Source: an uncultured Lachnospiraceae bacterium (GTDB taxonomy: Bacteria > Bacillota > Clostridia > Lachnospirales > Lachnospiraceae). From it: DNA of 64,000 nt. Positions within the stretch are counted from its first letter, which is position 1. Each line of letters starts with the position of its first letter. The notes beneath the pieces were generated by a model that saw nothing but the letters and a program-made list of their open reading frames with translations, was not told the origin of the DNA and made no database searches. Of this stretch, positions 52,290-62,784 are shown piece by piece. The translations under genes were made by a program, and so were the position numbers. The stretch covers positions 1-64,000 of the forward strand of contig CAJKGK010000013.1 of the NCBI GenBank assembly GCA_905199445.1, read 5' to 3'.

Positions 52290-55063
52290 TTATGATTTTA
52301 GTTCAATATAACGCATAAACTTTCCGTTCCCAATATATTCATGGTCAATCCCCGCTGCAGGAATATGTAAATATCCATGAATATTGGCTGGAATACTGAT
52401 AGACAGCATAACCTGGTTTTTCTTCTTTTCCCATGATATTTCAATTTTACCCCTGCAGCTTTTATAAGATCCCGAAACAGATTTAAGATCAAAATCAAAA
52501 TCCGGAGATATCTGGATCTCACTATACCCTGGTTTCAGACATTTAAGCCCCATTAAGGTTTTATACAGCCAAAAGCATAGTGGTTATAAGACTGTCTGGT
52601 CACTGTACCGTCTTCAAAAACGGCATTCCATGTCTCCCACATGGTTGTTGCCCCCATTTTGACCTCATACAGCCAGGAGGGACAACGCTCCTGATATAAA
52701 AGCAGCTTCGCCGTATCCTTTTTACCGCAGGCACACAGCGTATCCATGAGAAAACCGATGGACATAAAGCCGGTATCCAAACATCCGCCATTATTTTTAA
52801 TCAGCAGCGCCAAACGGTCTGCCAGTTTTTGCCGACTGTCTTCTCTGATCATATCCATAGCCAATGCCATGACATATAACCCCTGAACATCATTGGCAAT
52901 GCGGCCATCCTCAGAAACATAAGCCGCTTCAAAAGCATATCGAATTTTTTGATTTAACTGTTCATACGCATCAGCCAAACCTTCTTTTCCTAAAACCCGG
53001 CATATTTTTGAAAAGATTTTCGTCGTATTGGCATAAACTGCTGTAGCAACATATTCTTTGGTTGTATTTGCAGATCGGTACATATCTGTTTTTCCATCTT
53101 CATTGCAGCAGCTGGGGTACAGCCAATCCCCAAAATGAAAATTCGTGTTCCATAAATATTTTTGGATTTCAAGGCTTTTTGCATCTGTACCAAAATCTGG
53201 ATGGACGCCGCTTTCAACCTCATGTCGAACATATTCCACCCATCTTTTCATAGATTCAAAATTTTCCTCCAAAACGGAACGATCTCCGTAAAACTCATAC
53301 AGATACCAGGGGAGCGCCACAATAACATCTCCCCAACCGGCCGATGTATGAGTACCAAAAGTAGGAATCTGAAGCTCCTCGTATGCACGGATATAGGGAA
53401 TAACAATTGGAATCAGCCCATTTTCAAACTGCTCTGTACGTATATTAGTTAACCATTTTTTAAAAAAGGTCAGCATATCCTGATTAAAACAGCAGGTTTT
53501 CCCATAAACCCACACATCTCCAGTCCAGCCCGCCCGCTCCCGCTGAGGACAGTCTGTGGGAATGGAAAGAATATTGCCTCTCTGACTCCATAAAATATTG
53601 GACTGAAGCTGATTCAAACGCGGATCCGAAGTCTGAAAACTGCCTGTTATTTCACAATCCGTACCAACCACAACACCCAGAATATCCGTTTTCCTAAGCT
53701 TCCCTGGCCACCCGGTAATGCGAACATATCGGAATCCATGAAAGGTAAATTCAGGTTCATAAACTTCCAACGCTTTGCCTTTTAAAATATATATATCGGT
53801 CTGATCCCGATTGAAGCCATCCACACAGTTAATAAAGTTTCCGTCTTTATCCAGAACTTCTGTATGTTCAATCTTGATTTCGCATCCAGCCTCACCCCTG
53901 ACATAGATACGGACATGTCCAACCATATTTTGTCCGAAATCCACCACAAGCTCTCCCTTTGGTGTTTTAAAAATATCTATTGGTTTTAAAATATCAAGAG
54001 ATTTCACTGTTTGGGTTACACATCCGTAAAGCCGGTCCACATCCGAAGCAAACCTGTATTTATTCTCCTGATCTTTAGAATGATCACACACAAAATCTTT
54101 CACAATCTGACAACAACGCCAATTTTTATCATCTTCTGCCAATGCCTCCAGACGGGTATCGTATTTTTCTCCAATCAGAAGATCTGAATAAACATAAGGA
54201 CTTTGTACATATTCAAAGCTTTCATCCGAATGAAGCGTAATACAGGTTCCATCTGTCATAAATACAGCCATTTCCATCAAAGCACAAAGCCGACTTCCAT
54301 AATTATCACCCAACCCCAGAATCCCAAATTTCCCCTTAAACCAGCCATCTGCCAGAATAAAGGATATTTCGTTATCTCCAGGTCGAAGATAAGGCGTTAC
54401 ATCATAAGTTTGATATTCAAGATATCTATAATAGTTGGTAAAACCTGGCGCAAACAATTCATCAGACACATACCAGCCATTAACTTTCAAACGGTAAATA
54501 CCATGGGCTGTCATATAAATTCTGGCTTTTTCAGGCTTTACATCCTCAGGCATTTCAAAGCGTTTTCTAAAAACGAAGCAGGGGTCCAGCTTACGATCCG
54601 GCTCAAAATTTACATTTTTGCCATTCATCATATCCAGCAGAATTTTTCCCATGTCCTTATTTTTCCGTTTTTCTTCATCGCCGCTCTCCCGATTCTGGCA
54701 TTGAGTTCCAATCCAGCTGCCCTGCCACTGATGCTTTGTAAAACGCGTCATCAGCCCGGTCTCAAAAAAGGCTCGGTCACTAACCGCTGTCCGCTCCTTT
54801 GTATCCCACACAGTAATCTTATACTCATAAACCGTTGCCGGCAAAAGGGAGTCTCCCAAATAGACAGAAGACATACACTGCGCTTCCTCTACCCGCCCAG
54901 AATCCCATACCATTTTTTCTCCGTCATAAACCTGGATTCGATAGGCCTTCTGAAACATTTGCCCCTTTGAATCCACAAGATTCCAGGAAAATTCAGGATG
55001 TTCGCAGTCAATCCCGATGGGGTTGATAAGATGATTACACCGTACATTGGCAATTCTAAACAT
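52290..55063 (-). pseudogene. Alpha-L-rhamnosidase (GH78), frameshifted near the 3' end
   Basis: The reading frame 55063-52553 encodes 836 residues of a GH78 enzyme: N-terminal beta domains, the DCPQRERAGWTGD catalytic-region motif, an (alpha/alpha)6 barrel and TMWETWNAVFEDG. It stops after SYNHYAFGCIKP. The next frame continues directly as WLYKTLMGLKCLKPGYSEIQISP and a proper C-terminal beta domain (to 52290), so one gene is split by a small non-triplet deletion near 52566-52575. The few residues normally between AFG and WLY are missing. ATG 55063 has GGAGGAGG upstream. It would release L-rhamnose from plant glycosides. No signal peptide. Confidence 0.85.
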
Positions 55064-55176
55064 ACGATCTTCCTCCTCCACTATTATATTTCCATTTACT
55101 GTCATTATATCGTTCTGGAAAATGTAAAAAAAGTGTACAAAGCAACTGTTTTGTACACTTTTCTTTCCAGTCATCC

Positions 55177-55959
55177 TTAATCCTTCGGGAACTGAAGTTC
55201 CACCGGATATTCCTGAAAGTATAAAGGGGAAGAAATACAATCAGCCTCCATAACCGTAAACCGATCATGAGACTGACAATAGACCGGATTCAGCCGTCTA
55301 ATATCATAAATACTTTTCGGCGGGCACTTCAGGCAGATATAATCTCCACCTCTGATTGCCCGGTAGTAAGGTGAGGAAGGAAAGCGCTCATAAATTTCCA
55401 CATACACATAACCGGTCATTTTATCCCCGCAAATATCCGCCAAAAGTCCCGAAGGATAATTGGCCGAAATTCCATACTTTTCTGCCAGATCAAAAAGACA
55501 GCTTAATTTTTTATGAAATTCCACCGAAGTAGATTGATTTTCCAAAGGCATACATAAAATGTTTCTTTCCGGTATCATTCGTATATAAAAATCATCACAG
55601 TCCCTGAATTTTTCTGTTCCCTCCAAGCCTCGCGCTGCCAGCTTAAGCCGGTTTAAGCATGTCTGAAGCTGTGCAATCTTTTCACAGGCCCTCTGCTGTC
55701 CGTCATTAATTAATCCTTTCAAGTCAAACTGTCCCTCACCATCCATATAGTTATGCCAATTTTTCAGTGGAATATCTAAAATCAGTAAAAATTTAATCAT
55801 ATCTACAGCCAGCATCTGCTCATTTTTATAATACCGATATCCGGTTTCCCCATTAATCACAGCCGGTTTGAGAATCCCTATTTTCTCGTAATATCTGAGA
55901 GATTTTGTGCTGATATTCTTAATTCGGGCGACCTCCCCGATGGTCAGATATTCTTCCAT
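55177..55959 (-). CDS. MerR-family regulator with C-terminal effector domain
   Basis: This ~260-residue protein has an N-terminal winged-helix MerR domain (LTIGEVARIKNISTKSLRYY, then IGILKP and GYRYY), a linker helix and a C-terminal GyrI/BmrR-like domain that probably binds a small organic effector. It is divergent from the VOC gene, with a MerR-type promoter between. ATG 55959 follows GGAG by 6 bases; an upstream ATG at 55971 is possible. Confidence 0.9.
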   Translation of the reverse strand: MEEYLTIGEVARIKNISTKSLRYYEKIGILKPAVINGETGYRYYKNEQMLAVDMIKFLLILDIPLKNWHNYMDGEGQFDLKGLINDGQQRACEKIAQLQTCLNRLKLAARGLEGTEKFRDCDDFYIRMIPERNILCMPLENQSTSVEFHKKLSCLFDLAEKYGISANYPSGLLADICGDKMTGYVYVEIYERFPSSPYYRAIRGGDYICLKCPPKSIYDIRRLNPVYCQSHDRFTVMEADCISSPLYFQEYPVELQFPKD

Positions 55960-56077
55960 CTCAATCTCCATCCTTTATTAATTTCTCTTGATTCACAAAA
56001 GTATCCCTGTCTGCAAATAGCGCTTCATTACAGAAATAATCACATTTGCAGAAATTTTTTAGTCATATAAATAAGAC

Positions 56078-56108
56078 TTGACCTTACCATAAGGGTAAGG
56101 TTTACAAT
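56078..56108 (+). promoter_or_regulatory. MerR-type promoter with 19-bp spacer
   Basis: TTGACC (56078-56083) and TACAAT (56103-56108) are 19 bp apart, the long spacer typical of MerR-activated promoters. The spacer contains the palindrome ACCTTACC-5-GGTAAGGT (56081-56101). It reads towards the VOC gene, and the MerR gene lies on the other side. Confidence 0.88.
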
Positions 56109-56178
56109 GATTATACAACAATATGAAGCATCGGCTCAAGTCATAAGCCGATATTTAATATAGCAGGAGGTGTTTTTT

Positions 56179-56598
56179 GTGTCCACATTAATTAAACCGA
56201 TTCATACAGGTATCAGTGTTTACAACATGGAGGAATCTCTGAAGTGGTATGAAAAAGTGCTGGGCTTTAAGCTTATCTGTGATAATGGATTCATCCAGCC
56301 CTTAAAAACCCGAATCTGTTTTATCCAGCTTGATGATTTCCAACTCGAACTGTTTGAATATGAAAGTCCAAAACCGTTACCGCCTGAACGTCTGACCCCT
56401 AACAGTGATTTGCAGACCGTAGGGACCAAGCATATCGCCTTTGAGGTGACAGATATGCAGGCATTAAAGAAACATTTTTCAAAACATCATGTGGACATTG
56501 CCCTTGAAAGTCAAATGGATGGCAATGAAGTTTTGTTTATCCGTGATTTAAACGGCATTTTAATTGAATTTATTAAATACAATCAGGAGGATGCGTAA
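56179..56598 (+). CDS. VOC-family (glyoxalase/bleomycin-resistance fold) protein
   Basis: This 139-residue protein has two beta-alpha-beta-beta-beta modules. It opens KPIHTGISVYNMEESLKWYE with a metal-type His in HTGI; later HIAFEV and GILIEFIKY supply a His and a Glu at usual VOC positions. The reaction is not predictable. It starts at GTG 56179 with AGGAGG 8 bases upstream (another GTG at 56170 overlaps that site). Its stop overlaps the next ATG (TAATG), and it is driven by the MerR-type promoter. Confidence 0.85.
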   Translation: MSTLIKPIHTGISVYNMEESLKWYEKVLGFKLICDNGFIQPLKTRICFIQLDDFQLELFEYESPKPLPPERLTPNSDLQTVGTKHIAFEVTDMQALKKHFSKHHVDIALESQMDGNEVLFIRDLNGILIEFIKYNQEDA

Positions 56599-57391
56599 TG
56601 TCAACTATGAATAAAACATTGATTATTCACCACATTAATGATATCGACAACATTCCCGCAATGGAACGCTGGTTCGTCCACCACCACTGTCCGGAGGTTA
56701 TGGCTCAGGAGCCCTGGCTGACCCGATATGTCATGTACCGGGTCATGCCGCCAGCCAGAGGAATGGAAAAACTTGGTTTTTTAATTACCGGGTTCACGAA
56801 AATCTGGGACTTGATGTAGAAGGCCGAAGAAGCCTCAGGGGACTTTTAGGCATGACTCCGGAACCTGTAGAAAATGCCATGACCGTAGCCATTGCCAATA
56901 TCCCCGCCGAACCTACAGAAGACTTTTTCGGACAGTCCATGAACCATGCGGACGGTGCATTTATTCGCTTTGTTTATATGTTTTCGTATCCAAAGGGTGT
57001 GTCTGAACAGGATGGTGAGGCGTGGTTTCTAAACACATTTGCCCCTGAAGCCACAAAGCTTCCCGGTCTCCTCCGTTTTTTCTCACATAAAGCCTATGAT
57101 AAGCAGTATCCACCCATTCCGCTTCCAGACGGCGGCGGACCAGAATTTGTAGACATCAGTGAAGATAATATCTTTTTCCACCGCTGGCACAGAGTATGTG
57201 AAATGTGGTTTAAAAACAATTCCGCATGGACTGAAGCCATGATCACCAATCCGCCCGCATGGACAGTTCCTTCCTGGGCTACCAGAAATACCTTCCCCTT
57301 TGTAGAACCCATGAAGGATTTTGTATGCACCAGTCTTTTGGAACGCCCGGATCAGAATATGCTTAAACATTATGATGGCTGTATATTCTGA
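56598..57391 (+). pseudogene. EthD-like dimeric alpha-beta barrel protein, frameshifted
   Basis: Two frames, 56598-56819 and the one containing 56852-57391, form one protein if one T is added to the T6 run at 56777-56782. The restored reading is GMEKLGFFNYRVHENLGLDVEG and the product about 264 residues, with two ferredoxin-like EthD-type halves rich in His/Trp (HRWHRVCEMWF). The function is unknown; EthD-like proteins often act in dehydration or cyclisation of small organics. Good ribosome binding site AGGAGG. It may be a real decay event, phase variation or a homopolymer error. Confidence 0.8.
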
Positions 57392-57436
57392 CAGTATTGA
57401 TCTTAAACTTTATTGTTCTAAAAACTTATAAGCAGT

Positions 57437-57482
57437 AAAAATGCGCCGATACCGGACACTTCCGGTAAATCGGCGCATTTTA
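57437..57482. terminator. Bidirectional terminator
   Basis: AAAATGCGCCGAT pairs with ATCGGCGCATTTT, with an inner ACCGGA/TCCGGT stem. It separates the convergent EthD-like and SEC-C genes. Confidence 0.85.
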
Positions 57483-57509
57483 CATTTTCTCTTATTTCAG
57501 CTTCTGTTA

Positions 57510-58010
57510 TTATTTTCCACAGCAGAACTTATACTTTTTGCCGCTGCCGCATGGGCATGGATCGTTTCTACCAATCTTTTTGCCCTTGACAACCGTTGTG
57601 GAGCTTTTCTGAGCCTTATACAGCTCCTTGCGGCGCTCTGCCGGCAGAAGATTATCCCACTGAGGCAGCTGATACAGCCACTCTGCTCTGGCTTCAACCA
57701 TGTTATAATATAATTTTTCAAGATCAATGTCCATTGTCACTACGGAATCTTCTTCCAGTTCTTCAATAGGATTCGGTTCCTTAATACTCTCATTAATACC
57801 ATCCAGAAAACCTAAGAAAAGCACTGGCTCCATTCCATACTTCTCAGCCAATTCCTTTACTGTACCTGTGACAACTTCCACAGGCTCTGTCAGCAGCTGC
57901 TCATAAACGCTTTTTTCCTTCATATAATAATTGGTCCAGAATTTCTGCTGAGACGCTGCGTCCTTGCTATACTGGGTAACAACTTTTTCCCAATCCTGCA
58001 CTAAACTCAT
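57510..58010 (-). CDS. SEC-C motif protein
   Basis: This 166-residue soluble protein ends in a zinc-binding SEC-C motif, RNDPCPCGSGKKYKFCCG. The helical N-terminal region (about 1-140) is of unknown function and is not SecA. SEC-C tails often recruit proteins to SecB, ribosomes or RNA. ATG 58010 follows AAGGTG by 6 bases; upstream in-frame codons lack a better site. Confidence 0.88.
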   Translation of the reverse strand: MSLVQDWEKVVTQYSKDAASQQKFWTNYYMKEKSVYEQLLTEPVEVVTGTVKELAEKYGMEPVLFLGFLDGINESIKEPNPIEELEEDSVVTMDIDLEKLYYNMVEARAEWLYQLPQWDNLLPAERRKELYKAQKSSTTVVKGKKIGRNDPCPCGSGKKYKFCCGK

Positions 58011-58106
58011 ATTATTCACCTTAACCTTTATCTTTTTTGCATTGGGCATTCGCCACATTTCCTGTAAATTATATATAAGAAAACCAATTTTGTCAAATAA
58101 AACAGC

Positions 58107-58955
58107 CTACTTATATAAAAACAGTATACCAAGAGTTCCCGGTCCGCAGTGACAGGAAATGGTGCATCCGGCTCTTGTAACAATAATTTCTTTCACATCA
58201 GGCTGGTGTTCTCTGATTTTATTGACAGCCAGATCGATAATTTTCTGATCAATTCCCGAATGAGTAACAAAAATACGATCCAGCTTAATATCATTGCGCC
58301 CTTTAAGCAGGTCATCCGCATAAGCTGCAAAACACTTTTCTGTTTTTCCTCTGTATTTTTTTGTAGAAACCATCTTACCATCAACCAAATCGATTCTTGG
58401 TTTAAGCTTAAGGATATTGGCCCCAAGGGCTGCGACACTGCTGCACCGTCCTCCTTTCCATAAATACTCAACCACATCCACAAGAAAGCTTGTCTGATAT
58501 TTTTCTTTACGTTCATTAATGATATCTACAATCTGATCGGCCGTCTTTCCTTCATCTCTCAAATCACAGGCCTCCAGCATCAGCAAACCGATTCCTGTGG
58601 ATAAAACTCTGGAATCCACGGGCCATGCATGGCCCAGCTCCTGAGCCGCCAGCCGTGCCGAATTATAGGTTCCTGAAATATCGGAACTGATATGAAAATG
58701 AATCACATCATAACCGTCATCAATCCAAGGTTTCCATAGTTCTATGTAGTCATTGGCATTAGGCGCACTTGTGCGGCACATCTTTCCAGTTGTCTCATAG
58801 TAATTATAAATATCCTCCGGTGTTGCATCAATCCCGTCCCTGCATTGGCGATCTCCAATGAATACAGGCAGATTCATAACTCCGATTTCGTATTTATCCA
58901 GCAAATCCTTTGGCAGATCGCAGGTACTGTCACCAAAAATTTTTACTTTTCTCAA
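58107..58955 (-). CDS. DegV-family fatty-acid-binding protein
   Basis: This 282-residue protein has DSTCDLPKDLL at residues 9-19 and the lipid-binding motif HISSDISGTYNSA at about 96-108. DegV proteins bind fatty acids, and some family members (FakB) present them to the kinase FakA; no fakA is visible here. The start is TTG 58955 with AGGAG 10 bases upstream; no ATG is better placed. Monocistronic. Confidence 0.92.
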   Translation of the reverse strand: MRKVKIFGDSTCDLPKDLLDKYEIGVMNLPVFIGDRQCRDGIDATPEDIYNYYETTGKMCRTSAPNANDYIELWKPWIDDGYDVIHFHISSDISGTYNSARLAAQELGHAWPVDSRVLSTGIGLLMLEACDLRDEGKTADQIVDIINERKEKYQTSFLVDVVEYLWKGGRCSSVAALGANILKLKPRIDLVDGKMVSTKKYRGKTEKCFAAYADDLLKGRNDIKLDRIFVTHSGIDQKIIDLAVNKIREHQPDVKEIIVTRAGCTISCHCGPGTLGILFLYK

Positions 58956-59092
58956 TATATGTTCACTCCTAATATTCTATTTGTACTTTCCTGAATTCTC
59001 ATGAAATGATTATACCCCTATTCCATCAATCCTGCAAGCACTTGACCAATATCCCCTGTCATCCGTCAATTTTCTATGCAGCTTAAAATACA

Positions 59093-61579
59093 TCAAAAAC
59101 ATTTCACATATTTAAAATATAAACGCTTCGCCCATGTCAGAGATTTTAATATATGATGTCTTAATGCATCATAGATTTCCAATACTTCCTGATTCCGACT
59201 TGGCACTGGCATGGCCGGACCAAAGGCTGCCTTGTGGGCCGCTCCAAGAAGCGACCTTAGCTGCTGCGGCTGAATACACGTCAGCTCAGCAGTCACGGCC
59301 TGTACAAAAGCCTCAGAATTTTCATAATTTCCCAGTTCAAAGCCTGCAAAAGCTAAAAGCGCCATTACATTATCATACCCGGCCAGCAATGCTTTTTTGT
59401 TATCCGGCTGTCTCATAGCCGACTGCTTTCTTCCAAAAATAATGCTTCGCCTCAAAATCACAGCTACGGCTGCAGCTGCAGCCGCAAGAATCATAAGCAG
59501 CGGCCACAGCAAAAAACGTCCGGCTGCAAAAACCAGAGCCATCACCGGATTTTTCTCCGATGTTTCTTTGGAATCCGCATCATTGTTACTTTCACCATTT
59601 CCGGACTGGGTCTGTTCATCCCTTGTAATCGGACTGGTCGAATCAGTCTCTGCCGACAAACTTTCCTGATTCGTTTCCTGATTTGTACTTTCTCCCGTCA
59701 GGGCATCCGAATCCGGAACATCAGACAGATTTTGGGAAACTTCGCCATCATAATAACCAGGTGTAAAATCCACAGGAATCCAGCCAAAACCATCCACAAA
59801 GACTTCCGACCAGGCATGGGCCTGATGATCATATATAATGGCCTTTGCCCCCCCTCTGCCATCAGGTTCAAAATCAGAAGGGATTGCCGTATATCCTTCC
59901 ACATAGCGAGCGGGAATCCCAAGACCTCTTAATAGAAGCGTTCCGACAGTAGCAAAATGCATACAATAGCCTTGCCTGTTTTCAAAAAGAAAGTACTCAG
60001 CCGGATCCTTACCTTCCGGCACTGCGCCTGGGGTCAAACTATACGTACATGTATTAAAAAGAATACGGCGTACATAATCCACCGCCTGAGCCGTATTTTC
60101 AATACGTTTTCCCTCACAGAGTTCCAGAAGCAAGGAAAGCTTACCGTCGGGAAGCCGAGTATATCGCCGGGTCACATACTGGGCATACAACCGATTTGCC
60201 TCCTGAAAACCCGAAGATTTCTCCGAAAATCCCCTATTTTCCATTGGATAATACTCATAAAACCGGGTACTGTATTCCAACGTATAGACCTTTTCGCTGC
60301 TGCGCACATACAAATCATCATCCACACGCACATCTTTTGGCATTCTGGCGCCATAAGGCGAAAAATAATAATCTCCAAAAAGCGCAAGCTTTTCAATTTC
60401 CATCGAACGAAAGCGAGTATCTGCCAAAACATCTGCGGTAAATTCCAGAGGGAACCACGGATCATATCCCAAAGCATCCAAATCTTTCACCAGCTGAGCA
60501 TAATTATCATCCGTCCTGTTTTTCCACTGCCCACTGTCATAAAAATCTCCCACATATCCCTTTATATATAATATATTTTCTGGAATATGGTCCGTCACCA
60601 GCTTCAGCTGAGGACTTCCGTCATAACTGAGTCCACTGGCATTATTTAAATCCCCGCCGCTGATTTTTCCTGACCAGCCCGAGTCTTGTTCTTCAAAAAT
60701 ACCCCCATCCTCAAAAAAGTTTAAATGCGTTGTATAAAGGGCACGTATATCCGACTGCCATCCGCTAAGGCGGGTCTTATCCGGCAGCGGCACAAACCGA
60801 ACAACAGCCGCAGCCGCACATATCCCCAGAAGAAGAATCACGATCAGACTTATGGCTCCGGACAGACTGATTCGATCCAATACCGACTGTTTCCCACGAA
60901 TATAAAAATGCCGCATCCAAAGTTCCTGCATACTGACACTTCCAAAATGAGTATTGGTGTAATTGGCACTTAAAAATACAAGCAGCGTAAAAATAAAAAG
61001 ATACAGCCACAAAAGCTGCGGTACCTGCCCCACAAGCAGACAGCCTGTGCCAACGGCAATCCCGGGAATCGCCCCGCCCAGACTTCGTTTCAATCCAAGA
61101 ATAAATACCCCTTCATAAATACAAAGCAACAGCACAAAGGCAATCAGAAAGTTATCGCTCACATTTCCGGATAAGTTAAAATTCCTGGAAGCACCGCTGT
61201 AATATACATGAATCAAATCACCAATCCGCTCATAGACGTCCAGGACGCCGGCCCATATCTGCCCATCGCTGTTTAGCCAAAATCCAATACTTATTGCTGT
61301 AAGAAGGGTCATTCCCACCCAAAAGCCTTTTTTGTGAAGGCAAAAAATCCCGGGGAGCATGCAGCCCAGAGCCGCCCAAATCAATACAGTTTTTAGATTC
61401 CATGAAAACTGTACAGCATCCATAAACATCCCCACAGTTGTAACCACGAAAATATACATACACACCGTTCCAGGCAGGACAAAAGAAATTTTTAAATGCC
61501 GCTGCTTTGAATCTTCATATGAAGTTTTTTCAAGGAAATAAATCCCTGACATATGCTTTGATAAATCTTTTTTTCTCAT
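59093..61579 (-). CDS. Transglutaminase-like membrane protein (TgpA type)
   Basis: This 828-residue protein has an N-terminal block of about six to seven TM helices (to about residue 270). An extracellular region holds the transglutaminase core with Cys in RQGYCMHFATVG, His in QAHAWSEVF and Asp in WIPVDFTP. A Ser/Thr/Gln-rich stretch, one more TM (near 690) and a C-terminal DUF4129-like domain follow. Such proteins usually pair with MoxR and DUF58 genes, as here. Substrate unknown. ATG 61579 follows GGAG by 8 bases. Confidence 0.93.
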   Translation of the reverse strand: MRKKDLSKHMSGIYFLEKTSYEDSKQRHLKISFVLPGTVCMYIFVVTTVGMFMDAVQFSWNLKTVLIWAALGCMLPGIFCLHKKGFWVGMTLLTAISIGFWLNSDGQIWAGVLDVYERIGDLIHVYYSGASRNFNLSGNVSDNFLIAFVLLLCIYEGVFILGLKRSLGGAIPGIAVGTGCLLVGQVPQLLWLYLFIFTLLVFLSANYTNTHFGSVSMQELWMRHFYIRGKQSVLDRISLSGAISLIVILLLGICAAAAVVRFVPLPDKTRLSGWQSDIRALYTTHLNFFEDGGIFEEQDSGWSGKISGGDLNNASGLSYDGSPQLKLVTDHIPENILYIKGYVGDFYDSGQWKNRTDDNYAQLVKDLDALGYDPWFPLEFTADVLADTRFRSMEIEKLALFGDYYFSPYGARMPKDVRVDDDLYVRSSEKVYTLEYSTRFYEYYPMENRGFSEKSSGFQEANRLYAQYVTRRYTRLPDGKLSLLLELCEGKRIENTAQAVDYVRRILFNTCTYSLTPGAVPEGKDPAEYFLFENRQGYCMHFATVGTLLLRGLGIPARYVEGYTAIPSDFEPDGRGGAKAIIYDHQAHAWSEVFVDGFGWIPVDFTPGYYDGEVSQNLSDVPDSDALTGESTNQETNQESLSAETDSTSPITRDEQTQSGNGESNNDADSKETSEKNPVMALVFAAGRFLLWPLLMILAAAAAAVAVILRRSIIFGRKQSAMRQPDNKKALLAGYDNVMALLAFAGFELGNYENSEAFVQAVTAELTCIQPQQLRSLLGAAHKAAFGPAMPVPSRNQEVLEIYDALRHHILKSLTWAKRLYFKYVKCF

Positions 61580-61652
61580 ACACTATTCTCCGTTATATTA
61601 TCCTGTCCGGATTTTATAAAACGATTGACGAGATCATCCAAAGGTTCACTTT

Positions 61653-62777
61653 TTAAATATGCCACACTTCATTCCCTGTAAATATCCAGGACTTATCTTC
61701 CTGTAAAGCAAACGACTGAAAAAGTCGGCCGTCTTTAAATATCTCGCCTGTACTTCTGACTGCCAGAAAGGTACAAAAACTATCCGCCCCGAAAGCTTTG
61801 CCATAAAGGTCACGCTCTGTATGGCACATCTCACAGGGTTGTGCCCCCAACAGTCGGGCAGACAATGTAAGCACATCTTTTTCTGATTCCACAGGGAATC
61901 GAATCATTTGCATCTTTTGATCAAACCACGCACAATAATGAAAACAGCCGGCAGTGACAAGCCCTTGACAGACAGACAGGCCGGCAGTAATTATCCCGGA
62001 CAGCTGTGCAGCCGGGCTGATTTCTTTTTTGTTCTGACCAACCTTTGTCCTGAGGCCGAAATTAAGAAAAACAACAACTGGATAACCCAGTGATCTGGAA
62101 AAAACTTTGACCATCATCTCACCCGTCCTTGCAGTCAGCTTCCAGTGAACCTGCTGCATTCGATCTCCGGGGCGCATGGGACGGATATCAAATACCTCCG
62201 ATGGATCGTCACCTTCCTTTTCTCTGGAATAACTATCATTTTCCCCCATAAATTCCCGAACCTTCGGGCTGACTTCAAAAGATACTGGAGTAATCCTGGG
62301 ATAAACTGGTACCTGAACCGATTCCCGGATTTTATATGAGAATCTGAAAACATGAAGAAAATCACTGACGGCAATCTTCTTAATCTCCACCCGAAGCAGA
62401 CCACACCAGCAAGATTCCAGAAAAAAACGGACCGTAGCCTGAGTGCGGGCGTCTGCATACACATAAATCCATTGGGAAAAGTCAGGACCTCCAAAACTGT
62501 TTTTACATGTGACTTTGACCCTTATACCACTTACAGGAAAGGGCAGCGGATTTTCCACCTTAAGAATCAGCGGAAGTTCATTATTCGTATATACGGTTTT
62601 CGTTTCTGTCTGTAAATGAACCTTTATTCCCAGACGCATAACCACACATATAAAAAAAAGAAAAACAAAAACAGCTGCCTGGACAGCAAATAGGAAAAAA
62701 AGCTGAGGCGTTACATACATAATCATAATGTACAGCGTAAATAACATTCCAAATATATAGATCAGAAAATTTTTCAT
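61653..62777 (-). CDS. DUF58-domain membrane protein
   Basis: This 374-residue protein has two N-terminal TM segments (about 3-22 and 26-48), a beta-rich domain and the DUF58 signature GDRMQQVHWKLTARTG. In MoxR/DUF58/TgpA clusters it is thought to act with the AAA ATPase in assembling or activating an envelope complex. It starts 7 bp after the MoxR stop and ends 73 bp before the TgpA-like start. Confidence 0.93.
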   Translation of the reverse strand: MKNFLIYIFGMLFTLYIMIMYVTPQLFFLFAVQAAVFVFLFFICVVMRLGIKVHLQTETKTVYTNNELPLILKVENPLPFPVSGIRVKVTCKNSFGGPDFSQWIYVYADARTQATVRFFLESCWCGLLRVEIKKIAVSDFLHVFRFSYKIRESVQVPVYPRITPVSFEVSPKVREFMGENDSYSREKEGDDPSEVFDIRPMRPGDRMQQVHWKLTARTGEMMVKVFSRSLGYPVVVFLNFGLRTKVGQNKKEISPAAQLSGIITAGLSVCQGLVTAGCFHYCAWFDQKMQMIRFPVESEKDVLTLSARLLGAQPCEMCHTERDLYGKAFGADSFCTFLAVRSTGEIFKDGRLFQSFALQEDKSWIFTGNEVWHI

Positions 62778-62784
62778 AGGCCCT

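Noticed and set aside
54203..54970. 255-residue plus-strand ORF opposite the rhamnosidase
   Set aside because: The minus strand has clear GH78 homology; the plus frame has no start signal or known domain.
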